The notes under the pieces were generated by a model. The model saw only the letters and a program-made list of their open reading frames with translations, was not told the origin of the DNA and made no database searches. From Kribbella albertanoniae (lineage in GTDB: Bacteria > Actinomycetota > Actinomycetes > Propionibacteriales > Kribbellaceae), in assembly GCF_004348455.1 (NCBI RefSeq), contig NZ_SMKA01000018.1, forward strand, positions 1-63,270: 63,270 bases of DNA, read 5' to 3'. The translations under genes and the position numbers were made by a program. Positions 43,559 through 51,924 of this stretch are shown here, in pieces; the stretch's first letter is position 1; every line of letters begins with the position of its first letter.

Positions 43559-43792
43559 TCAGACGAGGTAGTCGAACTCTCCGTCCTGGGCGCCGCCCAG
43601 GAAGGCCTCGATCTCCGCTTTGGTGAATACCAGCGCCGGTCCGTCGGTGTGACGCGAGTTCCGCATCGCCACGCCGCCGCCCGGCAGCTTCGCCACCTCA
43701 ACGCAGTTGCCGTTGGGGCCACTCCGCTGGCTCTTGCGCCAGTCCAGCTCGGTCATGGAGTCGCCGGGCATGCCGTTGTAGATAGCAGTCAT
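43559..43792 (-). CDS. DUF397 domain protein
   Basis: The 77-residue protein shows the full DUF397 pattern: ELDWRKSQRSGPNGNCVEVA, then AMRNSRHTDGPALVFTKAEI and EAFLGGAQDGEFDYL. These small proteins pair with DUF5753 HTH regulators (WhiJ/BldB-type systems) and counteract them. GAAGG sits 8 nt before the ATG at 43792, which was preferred to a 45-codon extension across motif copy B and to an internal ATG at 43756. The nearest DUF5753 gene is 1 kb away, across the mini-gene operon. Confidence 0.88.
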   Translation of the reverse strand: MTAIYNGMPGDSMTELDWRKSQRSGPNGNCVEVAKLPGGGVAMRNSRHTDGPALVFTKAEIEAFLGGAQDGEFDYLV

Positions 43793-43821
43793 CAGCTGCA
43801 CCTTCCGTACGTCCTTGGCAT

Positions 43822-43850
43822 ATGCACGTGCATTTGGGCTTGCATTTGCA
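43822..43850. promoter_or_regulatory. Bipartite palindrome motif, copy B
   Basis: ATGCACGTGCAT (43822-43833) followed after 6 nt by TTGCATTTGCA (43840-43850) matches copy A at 42818. It lies 30 nt upstream of the DUF397 start on the minus strand and about 220 nt upstream of the sigma-factor gene on the plus strand, so it is well placed to control either. Confidence 0.6.
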
Positions 43851-44071
43851 TCGTACACGTTTGAGGGTCTCGTGTCCGCTCCCTTACTTGCTGTCACCGT
43901 GTCGCGCTCAAGCGACCGTTCGAACACGCCGTTCGGTCGCGATCAGTGAGCGAAATCGGACCCTGAGCGGTGGGTGCATGCGATCCCGCGAGATGGGTAC
44001 GGGCTACGAGCAGGCATGACCGTGGTTCAGCTAAGAGCCACGCCGTGACGAGACAGTCGCGAGGTCATCCA

Positions 44072-44899
44072 ATGCTCAACCGTTCATTGCAGGGCAGCAG
44101 CACCACGTTTCAGTGCTCGACCGCGGCCGATCGGGCCGCTCGCGAAGCAGCCACCCGGGAGCTGATGGAACGCCGGGCCGCCAGCACCGACGAGGCCGAG
44201 CGGCAGGAGCTGCTCGAAGAGGTCGTCGAACTCAATCTGGAGATGGCGCGCGGTATCGCCCGAAGGTTCCGCGGCCGGGGTGCCGAGGCCGACGATCTGG
44301 AGCAGGTCGCCTACCTCGGGCTCGTGAAGGCCGCACACCACTACCGGCTCGAGGCCGAGACGCCGTTCATCGGGTTTGCGATCCCGACCATCCGCGGCGA
44401 GGTGAAGCGGTACTTCCGCGACTGCGCCTGGACCGTCCGGATCCCGCGCCGGCTGCAGGAGATGCAGGGCACGATCGCCGGCAAACTGCCGGAGCTGGAG
44501 CAGGAACTCAACCGCGAACCCACCCCGGCCGAGCTGGCCGACTGCCTCGATGTCGAAGTGGCCGAGGTCGAGCAGGCGATGGCCGCGAAAGGTTGCTTCA
44601 ACGTGCTGTCCCTCGACCGCCCGGCCGAGACCGACGCCGACCTGACCCTGGCAGACGTGGTCGCCGACTCCGACGACGACAGCATCGACCAGCTGGAAAC
44701 CGTCGAGATGCTGCAGCCGATCCTGTCCGATCTCAACGAACGCGAACGCCGGATCCTGCATCTGCGCTTCGTCGAAGGCTGGACCCAGTCCGAGATCGGC
44801 AAGGACATCGGCGTCAGCCAGATGCAGGTCTCCCGGGTCCTCCGCAAAACCCTCGACGACCTCCGCACCAAACTGACCCCCCTCCCCACCGCTGCCTGA
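44072..44899 (+). CDS. RNA polymerase sigma factor, SigB/SigF/SigG type
   Basis: This 275-residue alternative sigma factor has all main regions. Region 2 is GRGAEADDLEQVAYLGLVKA, then FIGFAIPTIRGEVKRYFRDC and WTVRIPRRLQE. Region 3 is about 150-200 (LEQELNREPTPAELADCLDV). Region 4 has LNERERRILHLRFVEGWTQS and EIGKDIGVSQMQVSRVLRK. This branch controls stress and sporulation genes and is usually held by an anti-sigma factor; none is adjacent. GAGGT 6 nt before the ATG at 44072 sets the start. Upstream, an inverted repeat (GCGACCG 43913-43919 / CGGTCGC 43935-43941) lies in the divergent promoter region. Confidence 0.93.
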   Translation: MLNRSLQGSSTTFQCSTAADRAAREAATRELMERRAASTDEAERQELLEEVVELNLEMARGIARRFRGRGAEADDLEQVAYLGLVKAAHHYRLEAETPFIGFAIPTIRGEVKRYFRDCAWTVRIPRRLQEMQGTIAGKLPELEQELNREPTPAELADCLDVEVAEVEQAMAAKGCFNVLSLDRPAETDADLTLADVVADSDDDSIDQLETVEMLQPILSDLNERERRILHLRFVEGWTQSEIGKDIGVSQMQVSRVLRKTLDDLRTKLTPLPTAA

Positions 44900-44986
44900 C
44901 CCTTTGCCCCCAGCAACGGTGCTCGAGGTGGGAGTGACCCGACTCGCCTGCGGTCGTTGCTTATTGCAGGTGCGGGAGGCGGCACA

Positions 44987-45031
44987 ATGGGGGGAAGAGT
45001 GGAAGGGCCGGTGGGTTGGCGTTCGGGATGA
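44987..45031 (+). CDS. Possible upstream mini-ORF MGGRVEGPVGWRSG
   Basis: ATG at 44987, preceded by GGGAGGCGG 4 nt away, opens a 14-codon frame whose TGA (45029-45031) overlaps the ATG of the membrane protein at 45028. The good ribosome-binding site belongs to this mini-ORF, since the membrane-protein ATG has none of its own, so it may deliver ribosomes to it. Confidence 0.4.
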   Translation: MGGRVEGPVGWRSG

Positions 45032-45771
45032 TCAGGACGGTGCCGGCGGACGCGGCTGCCATTGTGCGGGCGTATCCGCCGATGGTGGTCTGCTTTGCGG
45101 CAGCCCTGACCGGGACGGCCCTGGTCTTCGACGTGTTCTATCTGGTCGCCAGCCCGGGCCTGACGCTGGCGCTTGTCTATACAGTGCCGGTTCTGGCCGG
45201 GTTGATCGCCGGGCTGGTGGCCGCGGCCGACGATGTCGGGTTGGAGCGGCGGGTGTTGCTCCGCACGGTCGGGGTCGCTGTTGCCGTCGGCCTCACGAAT
45301 GCGGTGGTGGTCGCGATGCTCGCCGCGATGTCCCGTACCGGCCCGTCGGACTGGGCAGCCGGTTTCCAGTCGATCCTGTTCGCCGGGTGTACGGTCTTCG
45401 CGGTCGCGCTGATGCTCGTCGCCTGGAGCCGGTTGATCGACGCGCTCGGGATTGAGCTTCGCACCAAGCTGCGACGTCGTGCGATCCGGCCTCCGGTCGC
45501 GGCTGCCGCCGTAGCGATCGTGCCGCGCGCCAGCAAGGAGTCGGTCGCCCGAGCAGAAGCACCCCGGGCGCCGACGCCGCCGGCAGTAGTAGAGGAGAGG
45601 ACCAAGCCGCTCTTCGTCCCGCCGCCACCCAAGGTGGTCGACCTGGACGAGGCGCGGCCGGTCACCCCATCAGCCCCGACAGGCGGGGGCCACGCAGATC
45701 GCCTGACACCCCGCCCACGCCGTACGACGCCTCGCCGTACTAACAAGCCTGGAAGGCGACCGGGCTACTAG
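45028..45771 (+). CDS. Membrane protein with proline/arginine-rich tail
   Basis: The 247-residue protein has four predicted membrane helices in its first 140 residues (MVVCFAAALTGTALVFDVFY; LALVYTVPVLAGLIAGLVAA; VGVAVAVGLTNAVVVAMLAA; SILFAGCTVFAVALMLVAWS). A disordered cytoplasmic tail rich in Pro, Ala and Arg follows (PPPPKVVDLDEARPVTP). No family was recognised. A TTG four codons upstream is another possible start. The 3' end overlaps the convergent hydrolase gene by 4 nt. Confidence 0.75.
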   Translation: MIRTVPADAAAIVRAYPPMVVCFAAALTGTALVFDVFYLVASPGLTLALVYTVPVLAGLIAGLVAAADDVGLERRVLLRTVGVAVAVGLTNAVVVAMLAAMSRTGPSDWAAGFQSILFAGCTVFAVALMLVAWSRLIDALGIELRTKLRRRAIRPPVAAAAVAIVPRASKESVARAEAPRAPTPPAVVEERTKPLFVPPPPKVVDLDEARPVTPSAPTGGGHADRLTPRPRRTTPRRTNKPGRRPGY

Positions 45772-47228
45772 CAGCTCTCGTCCATCGCCGGCAGGTTGCC
45801 GCTGATCAGGTACGACGTCACCTTCTGATCGGCGCACGTGTTGCCGTACTCACCGAAGATTCCGTGCTTCCGCGCGTTCTGCACGGTGAGCACCCGGGAG
45901 TTGCTGATGCTCTTCCGCAAAGTCGCGGCGTTCGCGTAGAGAGTCCGCGGGTCGTATTCGGCGGCGACGATCAGTGCGTGCTCGGAGTTCGCGATCTTGG
46001 TCGGCGCCTCTTGCGGCTGCACCGGCCAGAAGGCGCACGGCGAGATGCTTCGGGTGAGCGGCGCGTAGTGCGGTTCGCGGGACCGGTGCGTCTGGATGTC
46101 GCGCCAGTAGACCTGCGGATCACGCGGAGCCGCCCGGTCGCCACAGACGATCGCCGTCTGGGCGCTGATGGTCTGCGACATCGTGGGGGAGAGGATCACA
46201 TCGAGGAGTTCGCCCAGGTCGGCGCGCGGTTCCACCGGCCCATCGATCGCCTTCACCAACGACTGGACGAGGACGGCAGCGTCGGCGCGCGGCGTCTCCC
46301 GGTCGTCGTTGATCGACACGAACAACAGCATCGGCAGCAGCCCCTCGCCGACCTTGTGCCCGCCGATCTCCAGTTCGGTCGTCCGCACGTGGCGATAGAC
46401 GCGGTCGATCGAGGCCAGCACCTCGCGGGTGGTCGCGCCCAGCTGGTACGTCGAGTTCCGGGCGGCTGTCCAGGACGCCCAAGCCCGCAGGTTGTCCTCG
46501 TTCACCGCACCGTTCCCCTGCAGGAGTCGCGGCCCGAACGTCTGCGGGTTCACCGGACCGTCGAGTACGACGCGATCGGTCCGCCCCGGGAACAGTTGCA
46601 GATAGACAGCCCCGAGGTAGCTGCCGTAGGAGTAGCCCAGGTACGAGATCTTCTGCTCGCCGAGCGCGACCCGGACCTGGTCCATGTCGCGCGCAGTGTT
46701 CCGCGTGTTGATGTACTGCAGCATCGAGCCGGCATTCTGCGTGCACCGCTTCGCGACATCGGCCTGGATCGCCACACTCTCCGCGTACGACGCACGCGTG
46801 CTGCCGCCTGCCCACGGCCAGCCGGCGAACGGCAGTTTGCAATCGATCGGCGTACTGCGACCGACGGACCGCGGATCCAACCCGATCAGGTCGTACCGCT
46901 GACCAACGGTCCCCATCACGTCCGGCCGGTCCAGCGCCGCGCTCAGACTCGGACCACCGGGCCCGCCGTTGTTGAGGACGAGCGCGCCGATCCGATCACC
47001 GGTCGCCTTGATCCGCGACATCGCCAGCGTGATCTTCGGTCCGTTCGGTCGGGTGTAGTCCAGCGGGACTTCGAGTTCAGCGCACTGCGCCCCGGCCTCG
47101 TCGAGAGCCTTGCCTTCGGCATCGTTCGCGTTCAGCGCGCACTGATGCCACCCAATCGGCGTCGCCTGCGCGACGGCCGTCGTACTGGTCGATGCGCCCA
47201 GAAGCGCCAGCGCCAGCAGTAGTTTCAT
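45768..47228 (-). CDS. Secreted alpha/beta hydrolase, tripeptidyl aminopeptidase-like
   Basis: This 486-residue exported serine hydrolase belongs to the SlpD/SlpE/TAP type, which removes tripeptides from protein N-termini. It has a signal peptide (LLLALALLGASTSTTAVAQA), the oxyanion motif LNNGGPGGPS (85-94), nucleophile Ser200 in LGYSYGSYLG, and a TAP-like C-terminal domain with the expected His in NARKHGIFGE near residue 463. Cys residues near the C-terminus (NTCADQ, DESC) could form a disulfide. AAGGAGG 5 nt before the ATG confirms the start. Confidence 0.9.
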   Translation of the reverse strand: MKLLLALALLGASTSTTAVAQATPIGWHQCALNANDAEGKALDEAGAQCAELEVPLDYTRPNGPKITLAMSRIKATGDRIGALVLNNGGPGGPSLSAALDRPDVMGTVGQRYDLIGLDPRSVGRSTPIDCKLPFAGWPWAGGSTRASYAESVAIQADVAKRCTQNAGSMLQYINTRNTARDMDQVRVALGEQKISYLGYSYGSYLGAVYLQLFPGRTDRVVLDGPVNPQTFGPRLLQGNGAVNEDNLRAWASWTAARNSTYQLGATTREVLASIDRVYRHVRTTELEIGGHKVGEGLLPMLLFVSINDDRETPRADAAVLVQSLVKAIDGPVEPRADLGELLDVILSPTMSQTISAQTAIVCGDRAAPRDPQVYWRDIQTHRSREPHYAPLTRSISPCAFWPVQPQEAPTKIANSEHALIVAAEYDPRTLYANAATLRKSISNSRVLTVQNARKHGIFGEYGNTCADQKVTSYLISGNLPAMDESC

Positions 47229-47245
47229 CGTCCCCTCCTTGGAGT

Positions 47246-47284
47246 CACTGCAGACGCTAGAGCTGGACTCCAGCGTCTGCAGTG
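47246..47284. promoter_or_regulatory. 13-bp perfect palindrome upstream of the hydrolase
   Basis: CACTGCAGACGCT (47246-47258) and AGCGTCTGCAGTG (47272-47284) are separated by 13 nt. It lies 18 nt before the hydrolase ATG and 33 nt after the stop of the NlpC/P60-like gene on the same strand. It may act as terminator for the latter, or as an operator or attenuator for the former. Confidence 0.55.
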
Positions 47285-47316
47285 GCCCAAGGACCCTGAT
47301 CGAGGTAGTTCCGGCG

Positions 47317-48924
47317 CTACCCCGCGATTGCCCGAAGGTGCCAAGGCCCGGTGCCGGGCGCGTGCTGGTAGAGCCACGTGCCCTGCATCAGTACGACGAG
47401 TTTGCCGGCCGAGTCTGTGTAGAGGACCGGGTCGACGGGAGCCGGGGCGGCCTGGTTCGTGGTGGCGTCGCGGATGATCGTGGCGTGCCACGGGTCCGAG
47501 CCAGGGACGTCCTGCCAGCCGTGCAGGATGCGGCTGTCCGTGGTCCGGACGAAGTACGTCAGCTTGCCGCTGTTGTCCAGGCTGACCACCGGGTCGCCCG
47601 CGAGCTGCACGGTTTCGATGCCGTCCGTATCGGTGGTCGGCGGGACCACGGTCGACAGCCAGGTGTCGGCACCCGGCGTCGACTGCCAGCCGTGCTGCAG
47701 TTTGCCGTCGGTGCCGCGAGCGAAGTAGACGAGCTTGCCCGAAACATCGAGACCGACCGAGGGGTTGCCGACGATGCCGGTCGCCGCCAGGGTGCTGACG
47801 ACCCACGGACCGGTACCCGGTGCGGCCTGTCGGCCATAGCGCAGTTTGCCGTCGGAGGTGCGAGCCAGGAACGCGATGCGACCGTGCACGTCCTGCGAGA
47901 CCACCGGATCGCCATCGAGCTGTACGGCGACGCCCGCACCATCCCGAATGATCGTCGCATGCCAGGCCGCGCTACCCGGCTGGTCCTGCCACCCATGCAG
48001 AAGCCGGCCGTCGCTGGTCCGGACGAAGTACGTGAGCTTGCCGCGGGCATCGATCGCCGCGGCGGGCCGCCCGACCGGCTGCACGGTCTCGGCACCATCG
48101 TGGTCGGTGGTCGGCTCGATAGTTGCCGACAGCCACGGTCCTGCACCCGGGGTGCTCTCCCAACCGGTCCGCAACTTGTTGTCCGGCGTTCGTGCGAAGT
48201 AGTACGCCCGCCCGATCGAGTCGGCCGCCGTCGCAATCGGTACGCCGGGAACGACGCCACCCGGTGGGTCGATCGTGCCGGTCTGCCAGGTGGTCGTCGC
48301 GGGGCCGGTCTGCTCGGTCAGTTCGACGGCGCCGTCCGCGGTCGCCTCGAACCGCATCAGCCGCCCGGTCACGTCCTGACCGATCGACGACCCCGGGCTC
48401 GTGGTCGCCCCGACCACCTTGTTGTACCGGTACGGCGTGAACGTCTTGAAGTAGCTGTTCGTCCAGATCCGTTCCTCGGCGATATGGCCGAAGTCGTACT
48501 CCTCACGGACCTTCGGCCGGGTCCGCGCCGTGTCGTACCACCCGACGAACAGGCCGACGTGGTTCACCCCACCCGATCGCCGCAGCAACGCGTCGCCCGG
48601 CTGCAGATCGTCGTACGTGATCTGCCGCATCACCGACGGCAGCGTCGCCGTACTGAGTGAGCTGCTCAGGTGCCAGGCCATCGACAGGAACCCCGAGCAG
48701 TCGCGGCGGTAGCTGCCGAACTCGTTCACGTGCGGGCTGCCGTTGTCCTGGCTGTACGGCACCTTGTCGCGGATCCACGACGCGGAGCGCAGCAGCATCT
48801 CCTGCCGCGAGATCGGGCCGTTCGCGACACTCTCTATCTGCAGATCGCGGGCCTGCGCCGTACCCGGAGCGACCAGGGTGGCTCCGAACATCAGTACGGC
48901 GGCCGCGAGGAGGCGGATTCTCAT
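47317..48924 (-). CDS. Secreted NlpC/P60-like protein with propeller repeats
   Basis: This 535-residue exported protein has a signal peptide (RLLAAAVLMFGATLVAPGTA). The NlpC/P60-like cysteine-peptidase/amidase domain contains the catalytic Cys76 in YRRDCSGFLSMAW and His122 in GGVNHVGLFVGW. From about 190 it carries six roughly 55-residue repeats with a shared pattern (YFARTPDNKLRTGWESTPGA, FLARTSDGKLRYGRQAAPGT) like PLL/tachylectin-type beta-propeller blades, which bind sugars. It probably cuts cell-wall peptides after binding glycans. ATG at 48924 marks the signal peptide start. Confidence 0.85.
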   Translation of the reverse strand: MRIRLLAAAVLMFGATLVAPGTAQARDLQIESVANGPISRQEMLLRSASWIRDKVPYSQDNGSPHVNEFGSYRRDCSGFLSMAWHLSSSLSTATLPSVMRQITYDDLQPGDALLRRSGGVNHVGLFVGWYDTARTRPKVREEYDFGHIAEERIWTNSYFKTFTPYRYNKVVGATTSPGSSIGQDVTGRLMRFEATADGAVELTEQTGPATTTWQTGTIDPPGGVVPGVPIATAADSIGRAYYFARTPDNKLRTGWESTPGAGPWLSATIEPTTDHDGAETVQPVGRPAAAIDARGKLTYFVRTSDGRLLHGWQDQPGSAAWHATIIRDGAGVAVQLDGDPVVSQDVHGRIAFLARTSDGKLRYGRQAAPGTGPWVVSTLAATGIVGNPSVGLDVSGKLVYFARGTDGKLQHGWQSTPGADTWLSTVVPPTTDTDGIETVQLAGDPVVSLDNSGKLTYFVRTTDSRILHGWQDVPGSDPWHATIIRDATTNQAAPAPVDPVLYTDSAGKLVVLMQGTWLYQHAPGTGPWHLRAIAG

Positions 48925-49009
48925 CCCTCGATGGTCGCGGTCAGCATCGTCGGCGTGAACCTGTTCGAACACCCTCGAACACCGGCTAGACCAATGGGAG
49001 ACTGGAGCC

Positions 49010-50164
49010 GTGTGGGATCTGGTGATCGTCGGCGCCGGACCGGCCGGGGCCGCGGCCGCTCTGGGCGCGCTCGCGGTCGACCCGGGGTTGTCTGTATTAC
49101 TAGTGGACCGCCACGACTTTCCGCGCGACAAGACCTGCGGCGACGGGATCGCTCCGCACGTGTTCGACCTCCTCGCTGCGGTCGGCGTGACCGGGTTGGT
49201 CGACGACTGGACCCCGGTACGGCGCTTCGTGCTGACCAACGGGGCGGTCGGAGTGGAGCGCGATATGGCCCGGCCGAACTGGGTCGTCCCGCGCGCAGTC
49301 TTCGATCAGCGACTGGTGGCGGCTGCCCAGACAGCGGGTGCTCAATTCGTTCGCCGCCGAGTGCGCAGACTCGACCTCCGGCCCGGATCGCTCATGGTCG
49401 AGGACCTGGCGGCTCGCTGTGTGATCGGTGCGGACGGGGCGCACTCCGTCGTACGGCGGGAACTCGGTGTACCGCCCGGTCCGGTCGCGCTGGCGATTCG
49501 CGGCTACGCGCCGACCCCGCCGGGACGCGCCGCCAGTCAGGTGATCGCGTACGGCGCCGGCCGGCAACCGTCGTACGCCTGGTCCTTCGATCGCGGCGAC
49601 GGTCTCTCGAACGTCGGGTACGGCGAACGTCTCGCCGCCGACCGTCCGCATCCGACCCGCGCCGAACTGCTTGCCCAGCTGGAGGCTCTTCTTCCGGGGG
49701 CCACGGCCGGTGGTAGCGAGTGGCAAGGTCACCATCTTCCGCTCACCGGTTGGTCTTGGCGACCGACCAAGGGACGGGTGCTGCTCGCCGGTGATGCGGC
49801 CGGTCTGATCAATCCGATGACCGGCGAGGGGATCTACTACGCGATCGCAACCGGTCTCCTCGCTGGTCGCGCGGTCGCGGAATCCCTTCGTGGCAACGAG
49901 GCTGACCCCAGTCGCCGCTATGACCGCAGCGTCCGCAAACTCCTTGGCCGGCACATCCGCCATACGGCGCTGACGGCCTACCTCACCAACTCCCCGCACG
50001 TGCTCACCCGTGGCATCCGGGCAGCCGCGGCCGATCAGGGTGTCTTCGACGACCTGGTGGAACTCGGCCTGGCCGAGGGCACGATCACTCCGCGCCTGCT
50101 GCGAGGACTGCTCGCTGCTCGGGGGACAGGCGAGCAACCGCCGCCACGTCCAGCGCGGTCTTGA
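49010..50164 (+). CDS. Geranylgeranyl-reductase-type FAD oxidoreductase
   Basis: The 384-residue flavoprotein has the FAD motif VIVGAGPAGAAAALGALAV (about 5-23), the family motif DFPRDKTCGDGIAPHVFDLL (about 38-57), and the third motif RVLLAGDAAGLINPMTGEGI (about 258-277). The family reduces prenyl double bonds of quinones, lipids or carotenoids. A link with idi at 1.5 kb is possible but not shown. The start is GTG at 49010. The 3' end overlaps the convergent regulator gene by 80 nt. Confidence 0.9.
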   Translation: MWDLVIVGAGPAGAAAALGALAVDPGLSVLLVDRHDFPRDKTCGDGIAPHVFDLLAAVGVTGLVDDWTPVRRFVLTNGAVGVERDMARPNWVVPRAVFDQRLVAAAQTAGAQFVRRRVRRLDLRPGSLMVEDLAARCVIGADGAHSVVRRELGVPPGPVALAIRGYAPTPPGRAASQVIAYGAGRQPSYAWSFDRGDGLSNVGYGERLAADRPHPTRAELLAQLEALLPGATAGGSEWQGHHLPLTGWSWRPTKGRVLLAGDAAGLINPMTGEGIYYAIATGLLAGRAVAESLRGNEADPSRRYDRSVRKLLGRHIRHTALTAYLTNSPHVLTRGIRAAAADQGVFDDLVELGLAEGTITPRLLRGLLAARGTGEQPPPRPARS

Positions 50165-50921
50165 TCCGGTCGACCGGCCAGTCCAGTACGGCGGCCACCC
50201 GGTCGGCGTCGAGCACCCGACCGGCCTCCCGGTACGCCGCGAGAATCGTCAGCGCATCGTCGATGACGGCGAACCCGGGCCCGCCGCTCATGTCGTCGGC
50301 GAGCTGGTGGAAGAAGTCGGCCATCAGCGCGAGGCGCCGGCCGGCCGGGCTGTCGGCACCGAACAACTCGACCCCCTCGGCCGCGATCCCGGCCCAGCTC
50401 TCGTTGGTGCGCGAGCTGGCCTGCCACGCCTTCTGCCAGACGTCTTCGGCCATCACGTAGTGCTGCAGCCGCCGGCGCGGATCAGCCTCGCGATGCAGCA
50501 TCCCGACCTGCTCCAGATAGCCGATGGCCTTCGAGATCGAGGCTGGGCTGACGTGCAGCGAACTGACGAGCTCGGCCGCGGTCAGGCTGCGGCTCTCCGC
50601 GGTGTAGAGCTGGACGAGCACCCGCGCCGCCATCCGGGGGACTCCACCCTCGACCATGATCGCGGCGAACCGCTCGGCGTACTGATGGGTGTCACCGGAC
50701 GGTGGTGGGCTCTGCGGCCGTAGCCGCCGGGCCCGGAACGAGGTGGCGTAGTGAGCATGGTCGGCTCGGTAGGCGCGCGCGCCGCCGTTGCGTGCGATCT
50801 CCCGGCTGATGGTTGAGGTCGGCCGGTTGAGCTGCCGCGCGATCTCGGCGTACCCGAGGCCTTCGCTCAGGCCGGCCGCGATCGACCGTCGTTCCTGCTG
50901 GGTCAGCCGGCCACCTGGCAT
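50085..50921 (-). CDS. GbsR/MarR-type regulator with N-terminal HTH_38
   Basis: This 278-residue protein carries two DNA-binding parts. An IS30-type HTH is at the N-terminus (RLTQQERRSIAAGLSEGLGY, AEIARQLNRPTSTISREIAR). A GbsR/MarR winged helix is in the middle (ARVLVQLYTAESRSLTAAEL, VSSLHVSPASISKAIGYLEQ). GGAGG 5 nt before the ATG at 50921 selects this start over an ATG six codons upstream. It is divergent from an ABC-2 exporter, which it probably controls. The spacer has an inverted repeat TTGCG (51012-51016) / CGCAA (51024-51028) and several TTGCA half-sites (50952-50990). Confidence 0.88.
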   Translation of the reverse strand: MPGGRLTQQERRSIAAGLSEGLGYAEIARQLNRPTSTISREIARNGGARAYRADHAHYATSFRARRLRPQSPPPSGDTHQYAERFAAIMVEGGVPRMAARVLVQLYTAESRSLTAAELVSSLHVSPASISKAIGYLEQVGMLHREADPRRRLQHYVMAEDVWQKAWQASSRTNESWAGIAAEGVELFGADSPAGRRLALMADFFHQLADDMSGGPGFAVIDDALTILAAYREAGRVLDADRVAAVLDWPVDRIKTALDVAAVARLSPEQRAVLAAGAE

Positions 50922-51042
50922 GGGATCCTCCGCGAGCATTCATCTCTAGTCATTGCAACATCAGTGCATTCAGCTTCATATGATTGCACAGCTGCCGCTC
51001 AGTGAGCTTTCTTGCGAGATAAACGCAACGTAGCTTTCGGGC

Positions 51043-51924
51043 ATGAGTAAAGGCATAGTGACGGTCGACGGGCTGCAGATGCAGTACGGCGAGGTCCAGG
51101 TTCTGCATGAGGTGTCGTTCGAGGCTCGGGCGGGGGAGGTGCTGACGCTGCTCGGGCCGAATGGTGCTGGGAAGAGCACGACGATCGAGATCCTTGAGGG
51201 CTTCCGGCTGCGCTCGGCCGGGCGGGTCGAGGTGCTCGGGACCGATCCGGCTGAGGCCGATGAGAGTTGGCGGGCGCGGGTCGGGATCGTGCTGCAGTCG
51301 TGGCGGGACCACGGCAACTGGCGGGTCGGTGAGCTGCTGCAACACCTCGGTTCGTACTACACGCCGTACGCGACGGCTGGAGTCGTGCGGCCCTGGCCGA
51401 CCGGCGAACTGCTCGCCGCGGTCGGTCTGGCTGAGAGCGCGGATCACAAGATCCGGACGCTCTCGGGTGGTCAGCGGCGGCGGCTCGACGTGGCGATCGG
51501 CATCGTCGGGCGGCCCGAGTTGCTGTTTCTGGACGAGCCGACGACCGGGTTCGATCCCGAGGCGCGGCGTGAGTTCCACGAATTGGTCGGTCGGCTGGCT
51601 ACGGAGTACGGAACGACGATCCTGCTCACCACCCACGACCTCGACGAGGCGAGCCGGCTCGCGGATCGGATCATGATCCTGACCAGCGGCCGGATCGTCG
51701 CCGTCGGGACACCGAGCGAGCTCACGACCGCCATCGCCGGTGAAGACGAGGTGCGGTGGAGCGTGGGCGGGCAGGGATTCCGGAAGCGGACCGCTGATTC
51801 GACGGAGTTCGTCCGCGGTCTGTTCGCCCAGTACGGCGAAGAGCTCCGCGAACTCGAGGTCCGCCGGGCCTCGCTGGAAGACACCTATCTCGCGCTCGTG
51901 CGCGGTCAGGAGGTAGCGGCATGA
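51043..51924 (+). CDS. ABC-2 type exporter ATP-binding protein
   Basis: The 293-residue ATPase has Walker A LGPNGAGKSTTIEIL (about 43-57), signature LSGGQRRRLDVAIGIVG, Walker B LLFLDEPTTGFDPEAR and H-loop LLTTHDLDEASRL. The C-terminal extension is of the drug- or polyketide-exporter type (DrrA/CcmA-like). It is translationally coupled to the permease by a 4-nt overlap and lies divergent from the GbsR/MarR regulator. Substrate unknown; drug or metabolite export is typical. Confidence 0.93.
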   Translation: MSKGIVTVDGLQMQYGEVQVLHEVSFEARAGEVLTLLGPNGAGKSTTIEILEGFRLRSAGRVEVLGTDPAEADESWRARVGIVLQSWRDHGNWRVGELLQHLGSYYTPYATAGVVRPWPTGELLAAVGLAESADHKIRTLSGGQRRRLDVAIGIVGRPELLFLDEPTTGFDPEARREFHELVGRLATEYGTTILLTTHDLDEASRLADRIMILTSGRIVAVGTPSELTTAIAGEDEVRWSVGGQGFRKRTADSTEFVRGLFAQYGEELRELEVRRASLEDTYLALVRGQEVAA

